A DNA stretch of 64,000 bases from Flavobacteriales bacterium (GCA_020635675.1 JACJZJ010000004.1:186001-250000), one strand, 5' to 3'. Positions 53,389 to 62,415 are shown, counted from the first letter of the stretch. Notes: a model not told the origin generated them from the letters alone. Numbers and translations: made by a program.

Positions 53389-54012
53389 TCATCCGAGAAA
53401 GCCGAGACCGGGAGGCTGGTAGAGCATCCACCCGGTGATCGCCAGGCGGTCCACATGCGTCTCCATCACCTCGTGCTCCAGGCGATCACTGCGAAAAAGC
53501 ACCATGCGCCCGAAGAGCGGTTCGACCACTTTCTTCCCTCCGGCCTGGTACAGGACGAGTTCCCCTCCATCGCCTGGCCGCCAGGCCGGGTTCAGATAGA
53601 CCACCACGCTGATCTGCCGGTTGTTGCGATGGCGGAATCGATCGATGTGACGGCGATAGAACGTCCCGCGGGGATAGTGGGCCAGGTGGAACTCGTGTCC
53701 CGAAAGACCGAGAAAACAGAGTTGGTTCAAGAGGCGCATCAGATCGCCCATGCGGGTAAAGAAGAACGAGATCGACCGGTCCCTTTCCGGTTCCAACCAG
53801 AGGACACGATCGCTCCGGACACGCCGGTCCATCTGGAAGTCACCGTCCGCACCGATCCCGGCATCGTGAAGATCGTCGGCATGAACGTGGGATGTGGCGA
53901 ACGCAAGGAGCCGCTCGGTTTCCCCGTCAGGGAAGGCACCGTCCACTACCGTGAAGTCCTGGTCGGCCAAACGATCGAAATGGAGGACCCATTGGTCCGC
54001 GGTCCAGGACAT
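53389..54012 (-). CDS. 2OG-Fe(II) dioxygenase
   Basis: A 207-aa double-stranded beta-helix oxygenase. The iron ligands are His122 and Asp124 (YRRHIDRF) and His180 (LEHEV), with Arg189 (DRLAITGW) placed to bind 2-oxoglutarate. HYPRGTFYRRH and GGELVLY are typical of the prolyl-hydroxylase-like branch. The substrate is unknown; in this branch it may be a protein side chain or small peptide. A TACGTTCG promoter box lies 18 bp before the ATG. It lies 20 bp upstream of vsr in the same direction, so they may be co-transcribed. Confidence 0.86.
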   Translation of the reverse strand: MSWTADQWVLHFDRLADQDFTVVDGAFPDGETERLLAFATSHVHADDLHDAGIGADGDFQMDRRVRSDRVLWLEPERDRSISFFFTRMGDLMRLLNQLCFLGLSGHEFHLAHYPRGTFYRRHIDRFRHRNNRQISVVVYLNPAWRPGDGGELVLYQAGGKKVVEPLFGRMVLFRSDRLEHEVMETHVDRLAITGWMLYQPPGLGFLG

Positions 54013-54030
54013 TGCGGTATGTATGGAGCG

Positions 54031-54038
54031 CGAACGTA
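54031..54038 (-). promoter_or_regulatory. -7 element TACGTTCG
   Basis: TAnnTTCG-type element on the minus strand, 18 bp before the ATG of the 2OG-Fe(II) oxygenase gene. Confidence 0.45.
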
Positions 54039-54061
54039 GCGCAAAGAACGATCGACCGCTC

Positions 54062-56014
54062 CTACAAGACCTTCACCTCGGTGCGACGGTTCTGCGCGCG
54101 CCCCTCCTCGGAATCGTTCGGAGCAATTGGCTTGGTTTCGCCATAGCCTCGGGCTTCGAGCCTGTCCGCTGCAACGCCCTTGGCAATGAGGTAATCGCGA
54201 ACGGCTGCCGCCCTACGTTGACTAAGGTCCAGGTTGTCCTGTTCGCCGCCTACGTCGTCCGTGTGCCCAGCCACTTCCAATCGAACGGTCGGATTAACGA
54301 ATAGCAGCCGCACAACCTTGTCCAATTCCAGGTGGCTTTCCGGAAGCAGTTCCGCGCTCGCAGAGGCGAAGAACACGTTCCGAAGGGAAATGGAGCCACC
54401 GCTTTGCAGAGGGCTCATCGGTATGTTCAGCACGTAAGGTCGGATGGCCGTACCGCTCCCCGTTATGTCATAGTTCCTGCTGAAGAACAAATACCCCTCG
54501 GCTCCGGCATTCAACGCATAGGCTCGTTCGGTAGGAAGGCAAACCAGGAACTCGCCCGTAGTAGGGTCGCTGTAAGCCGCCGTAGCCAAGCGCTGTTCCT
54601 TCAGATCGTACAACATCACGTCAGCCTCGATCGGCTTGCCGGTGTCCTTGTCGCTTACACGACCCTTGATATAACTGACTGGCTGGGGGCGTGCTTCCGG
54701 ATAGAGCTCGAAGCTGTAGAGGTCGAGATCCCCCTGACCACCGGGCCGGTCACTGGCGAAATAGGCGATCCTGCCGTCCGCCGACACGAGCAGGCTGTTC
54801 TCATTGCCACCGGTATTGATCGGCCATCCCAGGTTCAATGCGGGGCCCCAGGTCCCGTCATCCTGCCTGCGGCTGACGTAGATGTCGGACCCGCCGAACC
54901 CCGGGTGACCATCGCTGCTGAAATAAAGGGTGCGGCCATCCGGATGGATCTGCACGCTTTCTTCCTGGAACGGGGTGTTGATGGTCTCGGGCAGCTTCTC
55001 AGGTCGGCTGAACGTCCCGTCCTCCTGAAGCGAGCTGACGTAGATGTCCATGCTCTTGATCCCGTCCTGGGCCTGTTGACCGCGCACGAAGTAGAGCGTG
55101 CGCCCATCGCTGCCCAGGCTGGGTTGGCTTTCCCAATTCCTCGAGTTGACCGGTGGCCCCAGGTTCTCCGGAGGCCCGAAACGGTCACCGATCCGCCGGC
55201 TGATGAACAGGTCGCAGCTGCCCATGCCCTTGCGGCCGGAACCATAGTCGCCGTCCACGCCGGCACAGGCCGTAAAAATGATGAATCGCCCGTCGGGGGA
55301 GAGCGTGCCGGCCCCTTCGTTGGCAGCGGTGGTCACACCGGGCACGGGGTGCGCTTCGGTCCAATTTCCGTCCGTACCCCGCGTACTGACATAGAAGTCT
55401 TCCTGGTGGCCCCAGGGGGAACGATCGTCCGGCACGTCCCGTGTGAAGAGTAGCGTTGCGTCATCTGCCGTGACGCAGGGATAGTATTCGCCGTATGGAG
55501 AGTTGACGAGGGGGCCCAGGTTCTTCGGCTCGAACGGCACGGGCTGCTTGATGGCCCGCTCGGCGAAAGTGCAATTGTCCACACCCAGCTTTGCCCTTGC
55601 ACGGCGTACGGGTTCGTCCTCCAGGTCCAGATAGGCCTTGTAGTGCTGCTCTGCGGAGCTGAACTCCTGGTTGCGGAACTCGATATCCGCCAGATGGAGG
55701 TAGGCGTTCGGGAAGAAGCGTGGCGCCAATTGAAGGGCTTCACGGTACCATTTCATGGCATCCGCATCCTTTCCCTGCATGTCGTACAACTCCGCAAGGG
55801 CGAAGCGCGGTTCCACGAAATGTGCATCGAAGCCGGCGGCCTTCCTGAGGTCGCTTTCCGCGGCATCCCATTTCCGGATGTGCATTCCCTCCAGGCCGGT
55901 CTCGTAGAGCTTGATCGCCTTCTTGTCCTTGGTCGTGTAATCGCGCATCTGGGCCTGTGAGACCAGCGCGACGGAGACAAGACCGAAAACCGAAAGCGTG
56001 CGTAGGATGCTCAA
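54062..56014 (-). CDS. PorE-like TPR/propeller/CRD/OmpA envelope protein
   Basis: A 650-aa protein built in the same order as the T9SS component PorE. TPR repeats span residues 30-145 (KLYETGLEGMHIRKWDAAES, DAMKWYREALQLAP). A PD40 beta-propeller spans 160-415 (GTLSPDGRFIIFTA, SLGSDGRTLYFVRG). A carboxypeptidase-regulatory domain follows at 430-520 (IKGRVSDKDTGKPIEADVM) and an OmpA-like peptidoglycan-binding domain at 535-650 (VRLEVAGHTDDVGGEQDN). PorE is a lipoprotein, but the signal peptide here (LVSVALVSQAQ) has no Cys. The start is TTG, whose bases overlap the queE stop (TTGA). Paralogues are common, so PorE identity is not certain. Confidence 0.82.
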   Translation of the reverse strand: MSILRTLSVFGLVSVALVSQAQMRDYTTKDKKAIKLYETGLEGMHIRKWDAAESDLRKAAGFDAHFVEPRFALAELYDMQGKDADAMKWYREALQLAPRFFPNAYLHLADIEFRNQEFSSAEQHYKAYLDLEDEPVRRARAKLGVDNCTFAERAIKQPVPFEPKNLGPLVNSPYGEYYPCVTADDATLLFTRDVPDDRSPWGHQEDFYVSTRGTDGNWTEAHPVPGVTTAANEGAGTLSPDGRFIIFTACAGVDGDYGSGRKGMGSCDLFISRRIGDRFGPPENLGPPVNSRNWESQPSLGSDGRTLYFVRGQQAQDGIKSMDIYVSSLQEDGTFSRPEKLPETINTPFQEESVQIHPDGRTLYFSSDGHPGFGGSDIYVSRRQDDGTWGPALNLGWPINTGGNENSLLVSADGRIAYFASDRPGGQGDLDLYSFELYPEARPQPVSYIKGRVSDKDTGKPIEADVMLYDLKEQRLATAAYSDPTTGEFLVCLPTERAYALNAGAEGYLFFSRNYDITGSGTAIRPYVLNIPMSPLQSGGSISLRNVFFASASAELLPESHLELDKVVRLLFVNPTVRLEVAGHTDDVGGEQDNLDLSQRRAAAVRDYLIAKGVAADRLEARGYGETKPIAPNDSEEGRAQNRRTEVKVL

Positions 56015-56661
56015 GGGATGTCGAGGTATTTGTGGGTCTGCATGCTGATCTGCCAGCGGGGATCACCGGTGATGCGCGCGACGATGAGCGGTGACATGGC
56101 AGCCCGCTTGCTCCACTCCGGCTGCAGGAACAACCGGCAGGTGGGACGCACGCGTGCCGCATGGCCTTCCGCCCAATCCAGGTCGCTCCTGTGGTACACG
56201 ATCACCTTCAATTCGTCGGCGCGTTCATGGGTGCCGGGCACCGGCTCCTTGAACTTCTTCGGGCTGAGGCAGATCCAGTGCCAGGTGCCGGAAAGTGGAT
56301 GTGTGCCGGAGGTTTCGATATGGGTGCGAAAGCCCGCTGCGATCAATGCGTCGGTCAGTGGTCCGAGATCGTGCATCAAAGGCTCGCCACCGGTCACGAT
56401 AGCGATCCGAGCCGGCTGGCCGAGCGCCTCGGACACGAGTTCGTCCACTTCACGGACCGGATGGACATTGGTATCCCAACTCTCCTTCACGTCGCACCAA
56501 GAACAACCGACATCGCAACCGCCGAGGCGGATGAACCAGGCGGCATGACCGGTGAAGGCCCCTTCCCCCTGGATGCTGGCGAAGGTCTCCATAACGGGCA
56601 GGCGTCCGCCCGATGCCCCAGGTATCGAGGCGGGGGATTTCAATGTGGAGGAGGCGCGCAT
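56011..56661 (-). CDS. queE: 7-carboxy-7-deazaguanine synthase
   Basis: A 216-aa radical SAM enzyme of queuosine biosynthesis that contracts the pterin ring of 6-carboxy-tetrahydropterin. The cluster motif is GGCDVGCSWCDVKESW (Cys49, Cys53, Cys56), preceded by ETFASIQGEGAFTGHAAWF, the family signature. VTGGEPLMHD is the SAM-binding GGE. No other queuosine genes are in the window. The downstream PorE-like gene overlaps its stop by 4 bp, an unexpected pairing. ATG at 56661 is chosen; the 34 residues upstream do not look coding. Confidence 0.93.
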   Translation of the reverse strand: MRASSTLKSPASIPGASGGRLPVMETFASIQGEGAFTGHAAWFIRLGGCDVGCSWCDVKESWDTNVHPVREVDELVSEALGQPARIAIVTGGEPLMHDLGPLTDALIAAGFRTHIETSGTHPLSGTWHWICLSPKKFKEPVPGTHERADELKVIVYHRSDLDWAEGHAARVRPTCRLFLQPEWSKRAAMSPLIVARITGDPRWQISMQTHKYLDIP

Positions 56662-56992
56662 CGGTGACCCAAAAAAAAGCCCACGCAGGTCACAGTTCAA
56701 AAGAAACTCATGGGTCACATGAGCGGGAGGGATCAGATGGGTTCCGTAATCCCCGCTCCCCACCCGAAGGTGGAACGCCCGTCCGGACAGGCCGGTGTGG
56801 ACGCCGGGGCGCGCCGTTGCTCATCAAAGCGACCCTCCCTGAGGGTGTCTTGTTAGCTTCTCGAACAGATCCTGCGTGGGCCGTATCGTGCAGGCCCTTG
56901 GGCCTCAATGAACGAATGGTACGACCAAGGTAATGCCGCACTGCGCCGATCGCAAATGCCGGTGCCTGACCGGCTCCGACCGCTGCGCCGAT
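56662..56992. other. 331-bp intergenic region without a supported gene
   Basis: Between queE and the KOW/CarD-like gene, both on the minus strand. It holds a small hairpin (ACCCTC/GAGGGT, 56832-56846) and an AGGCCCTTGGGCCT palindrome near 56892. A TACCTTGG sequence (minus, 56925-56932) resembles a -7 box. The 77-codon minus-strand frame at 56708-56941 is Arg- and Pro-rich with no family signal, so it is not called. Confidence 0.5.
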
Positions 56993-57544
56993 CTACTCGC
57001 CGCGCTGCCCGACGAAGTGGTCCTCCTTCTCTTCGAACAGGACATTGAACGTGGTGAGCGTGCCGTAACATCGGGTGATGTACTGCTGCAACTCCACCTT
57101 GTCCGCCTCGCTCAACTTGTCGTGTGCATTGATCTTCTGCTCCAGCACGCGGAAGCGGTCGCGGATCATGACGATCTTGTGAAAGAACTCCTCGATCGGA
57201 AGGGACCTGCTCTTGAGAGCGGGGTCCCTGGGATGCATCTCGAGGCTGCCGCCTTCGTAGCGTCGTGCCAGGTCGACCGGACGATCGGGTAGGGCCATCT
57301 CCTCAAGCACCTCACGAAGTGCATCCTTGACCGCATCCACGTCCAGGACGGCCTCTTCGCCAACGTTGTCCGGCCCGGGAGCGATCGTCACCAGACCCTC
57401 GAAAGAGCGGGCGATGGGCTGCTCACCGTGCTCCCGGAAGAACACATGCACCGTGCGCGGATCGATGGCGTACACCACCCCCACACCCATGGTCGGATGC
57501 TTCACCCGGGCGCCGATCCCGATGTCGTACAGCTCGTTGCTCAT
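56993..57544 (-). CDS. Conserved protein with KOW/CarD-like N-terminal segment
   Basis: A 183-aa protein. Residues 1-60 (DIGIGARVKHPTMGVGVVYA, VHVFFREHGE) have the small beta-barrel pattern of KOW, Tudor or CarD-N domains. Residues 115-175 are helical and charged (FHKIVMIRDRFRVLEQKINA). It overlaps the GreA-like gene by 4 bp (ATGA). With a Gre factor just upstream, a role around RNA polymerase or translation is plausible but not shown. Similar proteins are known as hypotheticals in Bacteroidota. Confidence 0.68.
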   Translation of the reverse strand: MSNELYDIGIGARVKHPTMGVGVVYAIDPRTVHVFFREHGEQPIARSFEGLVTIAPGPDNVGEEAVLDVDAVKDALREVLEEMALPDRPVDLARRYEGGSLEMHPRDPALKSRSLPIEEFFHKIVMIRDRFRVLEQKINAHDKLSEADKVELQQYITRCYGTLTTFNVLFEEKEDHFVGQRGE

Positions 57545-57999
57545 GCGACGGTCTCGATCACGTAGATCGTGTTGTTCAACTCCACGGAATCGCCCTTGCG
57601 GTGGCCGCTGAGCGTCCTGTACAGGGGCGAACGGACACTGAGACCGAGGTATTCCGTTCCATCGGCATCGAAGTCCTCGATGCTGGCGGCGATCAGGAAA
57701 TTGCGCTGGTCGGTTTTGACCAGCGAGCCGAACTGCACCTGCTCATGCACGATCGAAGGGTCCACCTGCTCAAGGGTGTCCATGTCGCGGCGCACCTGTT
57801 CCATCTTCTCGCCGATGCTGTTCATCAATTCGATGTCCGCATCGCGCCTTCCCTCGGTCTGGCTTGCGGTCTCCGCCAGGTCGTTCTCCACGGTGACGGC
57901 ACGCAGTTCGTCGATCCGCTCACGGTATTCGGCCAGGATCTCGTTGAGCTTCCGTTTGGCCGCATCCAGCACCCTCTGTTTGTCTCTTCGCTTGTCCAT
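57541..57999 (-). CDS. GreA/GreB-like transcription factor
   Basis: A 152-aa protein with an N-terminal coiled-coil stretch (VLDAAKRKLNEILAEYRERI, about residues 10-80) and a C-terminal GreA/GreB-type domain (FGSLVKTDQRNFLIAASIED, YLGLSVRSPLYRTLSGHRKG). True GreA has acidic tip residues at the coiled-coil hairpin; here the tip is less clear, so it may be a Gre-like RNA polymerase binder and not a cleavage factor. ATG at 57999 is chosen because a TTATTTTG box lies upstream at 58035-58042. It is co-translated with the next gene. Confidence 0.78.
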   Translation of the reverse strand: MDKRRDKQRVLDAAKRKLNEILAEYRERIDELRAVTVENDLAETASQTEGRRDADIELMNSIGEKMEQVRRDMDTLEQVDPSIVHEQVQFGSLVKTDQRNFLIAASIEDFDADGTEYLGLSVRSPLYRTLSGHRKGDSVELNNTIYVIETVA

Positions 58000-58093
58000 T
58001 TGGATATGATGAAGGGCTGCCAGGCATCCCGCCTCAAAATAAGACAATGCACCCGAAAGCCGTGCCGATCGGGATCCCCTCTGGGGGCGCCCC

Positions 58094-58101
58094 TACCTTT
58101 G
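58094..58101 (+). promoter_or_regulatory. -7 element TACCTTTG
   Basis: Perfect TAnnTTTG match 4 bp before the ATG of the GNAT-nitrilase gene. Confidence 0.6.
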
Positions 58102-58105
58102 GCCC

Positions 58106-59716
58106 ATGGGGAAGAACATGCGCATCCGGCTGCGGAACCTGAAGTTCGAGGACTACATCTCGCTCCGCGAATCCATGATGAAGGCCTATCCGGACATGGA
58201 GAATGCCATCTGGCGGGAGGACCACATCCGGAGGCTTCTCGAGCTGTTCCCCGAAGGCCAATTGTGCGTCACCGTGAACGGTCGTGTTGTCGCCGCCGCC
58301 CTGAGCATCATCGTCGATTATGACCTGTTCGGCGACGAACACAACTACCGGCAGATCACGGGCAATTACACCTTCAGTACGCATGACGCCGAAGGCGACG
58401 TACTGTATGGGATCGATGTCTTCGTTCATCCCGAGTACCGTGGACTGCGTCTTGGCCGTCGCCTCTATGAAGCGCGGAAGGAACTCTGCGAGCGGCTCAA
58501 TCTGAAGAGCATCGTGGCCGGGGGTCGCATCCCGAACTACGCCAAGTATGCTGACAAGCTCAAGCCGCGCGAGTACATCGAAAAGGTGCGGCTGAAGGAG
58601 ATCTACGACCCCACACTGAGCTTCCAACTGAGCAATGACTTCCACGTGCTGAAGGTGATGCGCGGCTACCTGGAAGGGGATACCAGTTCATTGGAATATG
58701 CAACGCTGATCGAGTGGAACAACATCTACTACGACCAGCGTCCGAAGATCGCCGGAAGGGCCAACGATGTGGTGCGCCTGGGCCTTGTCCAATGGCAGAT
58801 GCGCCCTTTCCGGGGCCTGCAGTCGCTGTACGACCAGGTGGAGTTCTTCGTGGACGCCGTGAGCAGTTACAAGGCCGATTTCTGTCTGTTCCCGGAGCTG
58901 TTCAATGCGCCGTTGCTCGCCGAATTCAATGACCAGGACGAAGCCCGTGCCATGCGCTCGCTGGCGAAGTACACCGAGAGGCTCCGAGATAAATTCGTCG
59001 ACTTCGCCATCAGCTACAATGTCAACATCATCACCGGGAGCATGCCGTGGATCGATGGGGACCATCTCAAGAACGTGGGCTACCTCTGTCGTCGCGACGG
59101 TACGTGGGAGAAGTTCGAGAAAGTGCACATCACCCCCAATGAAGTGCAGTACTGGGGCATGCTGGGCGGTGACGAAGTGCGTGTGTTCGACACGGACTGC
59201 GGGAAGGTGGGTGCGCTGATCTGCTACGACGTGGAGTTCCCTGAACTGGCGCGCCTGATGGCCCTGCAGGGCATGCAGATCCTCTTCGTACCCTTCCTCA
59301 CGGACACGCAGAACGGGTACATGCGCGTGCGCCGCTGCGCCCAGGCGCGCGCCATCGAGAACGAGTGCTATGTGGCGATCGCCGGCAGTGTGGGCAATCT
59401 GCCGAAGGTGGAGAACATGGACATCCAATTCGCACAGAGCGCGGTGTTCACCCCGAGCGATTTCGCCTTCCCGACCAATGGCGTCAAAAGTGAGGCCACG
59501 CCCAATACGGAGATGACGCTGATCGTGGACGTGGACCGGGACCTGCTGAAGGAGTTGAACGCACATGGTGCGGTGCGCAATCTCAGGGACCGACGCACCG
59601 ACCTATACGGTCTGGAACTTCGCAAAGGTCCCTTGAAGGAGCGAGGGAACGGGCAACGCAAGCGGAAGGAAAAAGGACAGGCCCCCATGAGCCGCTCCGG
59701 AAGGTCAACCGGGTAG
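58106..59716 (+). CDS. GNAT acetyltransferase-nitrilase fusion protein
   Basis: A 536-aa bifunctional protein. Residues 5-195 are a GNAT-type domain with the acetyl-CoA-binding motif VHPEYRGLRLGRRLYEAR. Residues 220-500 are a nitrilase/carbon-nitrogen hydrolase domain with the catalytic triad Glu264 (FPELFNAP), Lys339 (KFEKVHITP) and Cys373 (ALICYDVEFPE). Both active sites appear intact. This fusion occurs in many bacteria; its substrate is unknown, but acylation linked to amide hydrolysis is implied. A TACCTTTG box lies 4 bp before the ATG. It overlaps the convergent K+ channel gene by 12 bp. Confidence 0.88.
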   Translation: MGKNMRIRLRNLKFEDYISLRESMMKAYPDMENAIWREDHIRRLLELFPEGQLCVTVNGRVVAAALSIIVDYDLFGDEHNYRQITGNYTFSTHDAEGDVLYGIDVFVHPEYRGLRLGRRLYEARKELCERLNLKSIVAGGRIPNYAKYADKLKPREYIEKVRLKEIYDPTLSFQLSNDFHVLKVMRGYLEGDTSSLEYATLIEWNNIYYDQRPKIAGRANDVVRLGLVQWQMRPFRGLQSLYDQVEFFVDAVSSYKADFCLFPELFNAPLLAEFNDQDEARAMRSLAKYTERLRDKFVDFAISYNVNIITGSMPWIDGDHLKNVGYLCRRDGTWEKFEKVHITPNEVQYWGMLGGDEVRVFDTDCGKVGALICYDVEFPELARLMALQGMQILFVPFLTDTQNGYMRVRRCAQARAIENECYVAIAGSVGNLPKVENMDIQFAQSAVFTPSDFAFPTNGVKSEATPNTEMTLIVDVDRDLLKELNAHGAVRNLRDRRTDLYGLELRKGPLKERGNGQRKRKEKGQAPMSRSGRSTG

Positions 59717-60667
59717 GTGCTCGGGGGCGACATGCGGCACATGGTGGTGTACCTTGTGCAGTTCCAACCGCATGCCTCCATCGTCCGATGGACGGAAGGC
59801 CCGCTCGAAACGCGCACCCCACACGATCTCGTCCCAACGATAGGACCTTCGGGAATGCACGTTCTGCCCGTAGGCCTCGTCCATGCCCTGAACGATCACG
59901 ATCACCTCGGCGCGGCGCTCCCGAAGTTCCTGCTCGCTGATGCCGGCAAGGGGGCTCTCACCATCGATCGGATGCACGAGGGTCCAGGTCAGGGGCATGA
60001 AGGTGATCTCCTTCAACTGAAGAGGCAGCGCATAGTAATCCAGCCGTTCACCCTGCCCGTCCACGTCGGCCAGCACGAGCATCATGCGGGCCTTCACGTC
60101 CATCATCAGGGTGCTGCGCAGATTGGCCAGCCGCACCTGGAAGCTCCATCCTTCGCGGAAAGGTGCGATGAGGCCGCGTTCACTGAACAGCAGCCTGGCG
60201 TTCGGGCGGGCGATCCGTGCATACGTGATCGCGCTGACCAGGCCCAGACCGAGTATCCCCATCATCGATTCGATCGCCGCCAGCACCCAGGCGCCGGATC
60301 CCATCGGAGCGATGTTGCCGTAGCCCACGGTGGTCAGCGTCTGCACGCTGAACCCGAGCGCGCTGCGCCATCGTTCGCCGATGGACACCAGTTCGGCTCC
60401 TTGCAGCTGATCCACTCCGATCAGCATGTACAGACCGGCGAACACCAGGATCACCACCGCGTAGGTCGCCAGGACCAGGCCGACGAACCTGCGGTTGTTC
60501 AGCGAAGTGAGGAACAGGAAGATCTGCCGGGCCGTGTTGATCCCACCGATGCGCTCCACGCGGAAATTGCCGTCCGCACCGAGCAGGCGGTCGACCGGTC
60601 GTTCGAAGGACAGGCCGATGCCGGGATCCTCCGTGCGCTGACCTCTGGTCTTGAAGATGCGGCTCAT
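59705..60667 (-). CDS. Inward-rectifier-type K+ channel (KirBac-like)
   Basis: A 320-aa channel subunit. Two membrane helices (GLVLATYAVVILVFAGLYML and VLAAIESMMGILGLGLVSAI) flank the pore loop with the K+ selectivity filter TVGYG (residues 113-117). The C-terminal 170 residues form the Ig-like cytoplasmic domain (RLLFSERGLIAPFREGWSFQ, RLANLRSTLMMDVKARM), as in Kir channels. It would act as a tetramer in the cytoplasmic membrane. The start overlaps the stop of the M14 peptidase gene (ATGA at 60664-60667), giving a two-gene unit. Confidence 0.92.
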   Translation of the reverse strand: MSRIFKTRGQRTEDPGIGLSFERPVDRLLGADGNFRVERIGGINTARQIFLFLTSLNNRRFVGLVLATYAVVILVFAGLYMLIGVDQLQGAELVSIGERWRSALGFSVQTLTTVGYGNIAPMGSGAWVLAAIESMMGILGLGLVSAITYARIARPNARLLFSERGLIAPFREGWSFQVRLANLRSTLMMDVKARMMLVLADVDGQGERLDYYALPLQLKEITFMPLTWTLVHPIDGESPLAGISEQELRERRAEVIVIVQGMDEAYGQNVHSRRSYRWDEIVWGARFERAFRPSDDGGMRLELHKVHHHVPHVAPEHLPG

Positions 60668-62400
60668 GGGAGAAGACGGGCGATGGGATACCGGCGATAG
60701 TTCGGTTCCATGTATGGCGACCGTCGGAAAACGAAGGCCAGATGCGCCCAGCCATCCGCGGCGAACCCGGGGTCGGCTTCACGCTTCCTCTCCAAGGCCT
60801 CCGCCAGTTCAGGGTCCGCTGCCAGCAGTTCGGCCGCTTTCTCCTCGAACGAATAGTCATTGAACCATTCCTTCTGCTGCAGGATGCTGTCGAAAAAGCC
60901 CCATGCGAACAGACCATCGTCGCTCTGTGGCTCCAGGACCTCCATCACGTAGCGATCGGTCGCGTGGCCCATCGGAACGAGCATGTCGCCCGCATGCGCC
61001 TGCACCGTGTCGCGCTCCACACCGACCTCCACGTCCGAATGGAGGTAGTGCCCCTCGTACGGGGAGGACGTCGTCCGCATCTCCCCGATGCGGTACATCT
61101 CGGCCACGAAGCTGGTGTCGTTGTTGAGCCGCTCCATCTCCACCCCGTTCAGCGCTAGGCGTTGCATGACCTCGCGCCAGGCCTGGGGTACGAGATATGC
61201 CTTCGGCCGATCGATCACCAGGGCGGGCACATAATGATCGTAGCGGTCCACAGTGAGGTCCACCGGTCGCGATCCATCATAGAACAGCCGGGGCAGACCG
61301 CTCACCGCACTGCGTCGCATCTCCGACCGGTATCCAAGGAATTCCTCCTTTTGCACGACCGTGGTATCCAACGTCCAGCGTACTGGTCGGCGTTGGATCG
61401 AACGGGTGCGCGCTTCGGCCCGTTGTCGCGCATCGCGCAGTTCCCGGCCATGCTGGTCCAGCACGGCGAGCGTGGCCAGCAACAATTGGTAGGTGGCGTT
61501 CACGCGATCGGCGAACGGCTTGCGCATGTGGCTCTCGGCCATGATGCCGATGGTGTTGAACAAGGCCGTGTAGCCCGTCGTATAGCGCGGTCCATCGAGG
61601 AATCCGACCAGTCCGCTGTCCGGCACCTGCCTGCGCAGCTCGAAATAGGGGCACATCAGCACCTTCTTCCGTTCCATCCAGGCATACAGTTCCGGGACGA
61701 GCGTGCGGGTCATGAACGCGGACACATCGGGATCGAGCTTGTCCTTCTGCGTGGTCAACAGTTCCATCAGGTACCGGTGGTCCGCACCGTCGCTCACATG
61801 GGTATCGATGAACACGTCCGGGTCCCAGGAACGAAGCGCCTGCACCAGTGCCATGGCGTTGCGGCTGTCCATCTTCACCATGTCGCGGTTCAGGTCGAGG
61901 TCCCGGGCATTGCCCCGGAAGCCGCAGACCACGGGTCCGTTCTGGTCCACACGCGTGGATGCACTGCGTTGACGCGCTCCGCTGACGTTGTAGATCGGTA
62001 CGATCGCTACCGTGGTCGTGGCCAGCAGGCCCATCAATTGGTCGCTCTCCAGCAACCCTTGGGCCAGCATCAGGCTGGCGTTCACACCGTCCGGTTCCCC
62101 GGGATGGATGCCGTTCAGGATGAACAGGACGTTCCTGTCCTGCTCGCGTACTTCCCTGGGCTTGAACGTGCCCACATCGCTAATGATGAACAGATGGATC
62201 CGCGAACCATCGTCGTCACGACCGATCTCGGTCAACTTCGCCGTGCGCGGATGGCGATCGGCCAACTCCTGGTACTGCGCAATGGTCGCGGCCCACGACG
62301 GCGTGGTGTCGCCTTCGAACATATGGAGCTGGGCGTGAAGCGTACAAGTGGCGACCGTGGCCGCCCCCACCAGGATCACGCGTCGATGGATGGATCGCAT
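60664..62400 (-). CDS. Secreted M14-family zinc carboxypeptidase
   Basis: A 578-aa protein with a signal peptide (VILVGAATVATCTLHAQ) and an M14 catalytic domain. His99 and Glu102 (NGIHPGEPDG) and His201 (IDTHVSDGADH) are the zinc ligands, and FRGNARDLDLNRD fits the substrate-binding segment. The expected catalytic Glu is plausible in IMAESHMRK. The C-terminal 200 residues form an added domain. There is no T9SS tail, so it is probably periplasmic. It is the first gene of a unit with the Kir channel, and a TACATTCG box lies 15 bp upstream. Confidence 0.85.
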   Translation of the reverse strand: MRSIHRRVILVGAATVATCTLHAQLHMFEGDTTPSWAATIAQYQELADRHPRTAKLTEIGRDDDGSRIHLFIISDVGTFKPREVREQDRNVLFILNGIHPGEPDGVNASLMLAQGLLESDQLMGLLATTTVAIVPIYNVSGARQRSASTRVDQNGPVVCGFRGNARDLDLNRDMVKMDSRNAMALVQALRSWDPDVFIDTHVSDGADHRYLMELLTTQKDKLDPDVSAFMTRTLVPELYAWMERKKVLMCPYFELRRQVPDSGLVGFLDGPRYTTGYTALFNTIGIMAESHMRKPFADRVNATYQLLLATLAVLDQHGRELRDARQRAEARTRSIQRRPVRWTLDTTVVQKEEFLGYRSEMRRSAVSGLPRLFYDGSRPVDLTVDRYDHYVPALVIDRPKAYLVPQAWREVMQRLALNGVEMERLNNDTSFVAEMYRIGEMRTTSSPYEGHYLHSDVEVGVERDTVQAHAGDMLVPMGHATDRYVMEVLEPQSDDGLFAWGFFDSILQQKEWFNDYSFEEKAAELLAADPELAEALERKREADPGFAADGWAHLAFVFRRSPYMEPNYRRYPIARLLP

Positions 62401-62415
62401 CAGCAGGGTTCCCTG

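Noticed and set aside
56708..56941. 77-codon minus-strand frame in the queE upstream gap.
   Set aside because: GTG start, Arg/Pro-rich, no membrane segment or motif; typical of chance frames in GC-rich DNA.
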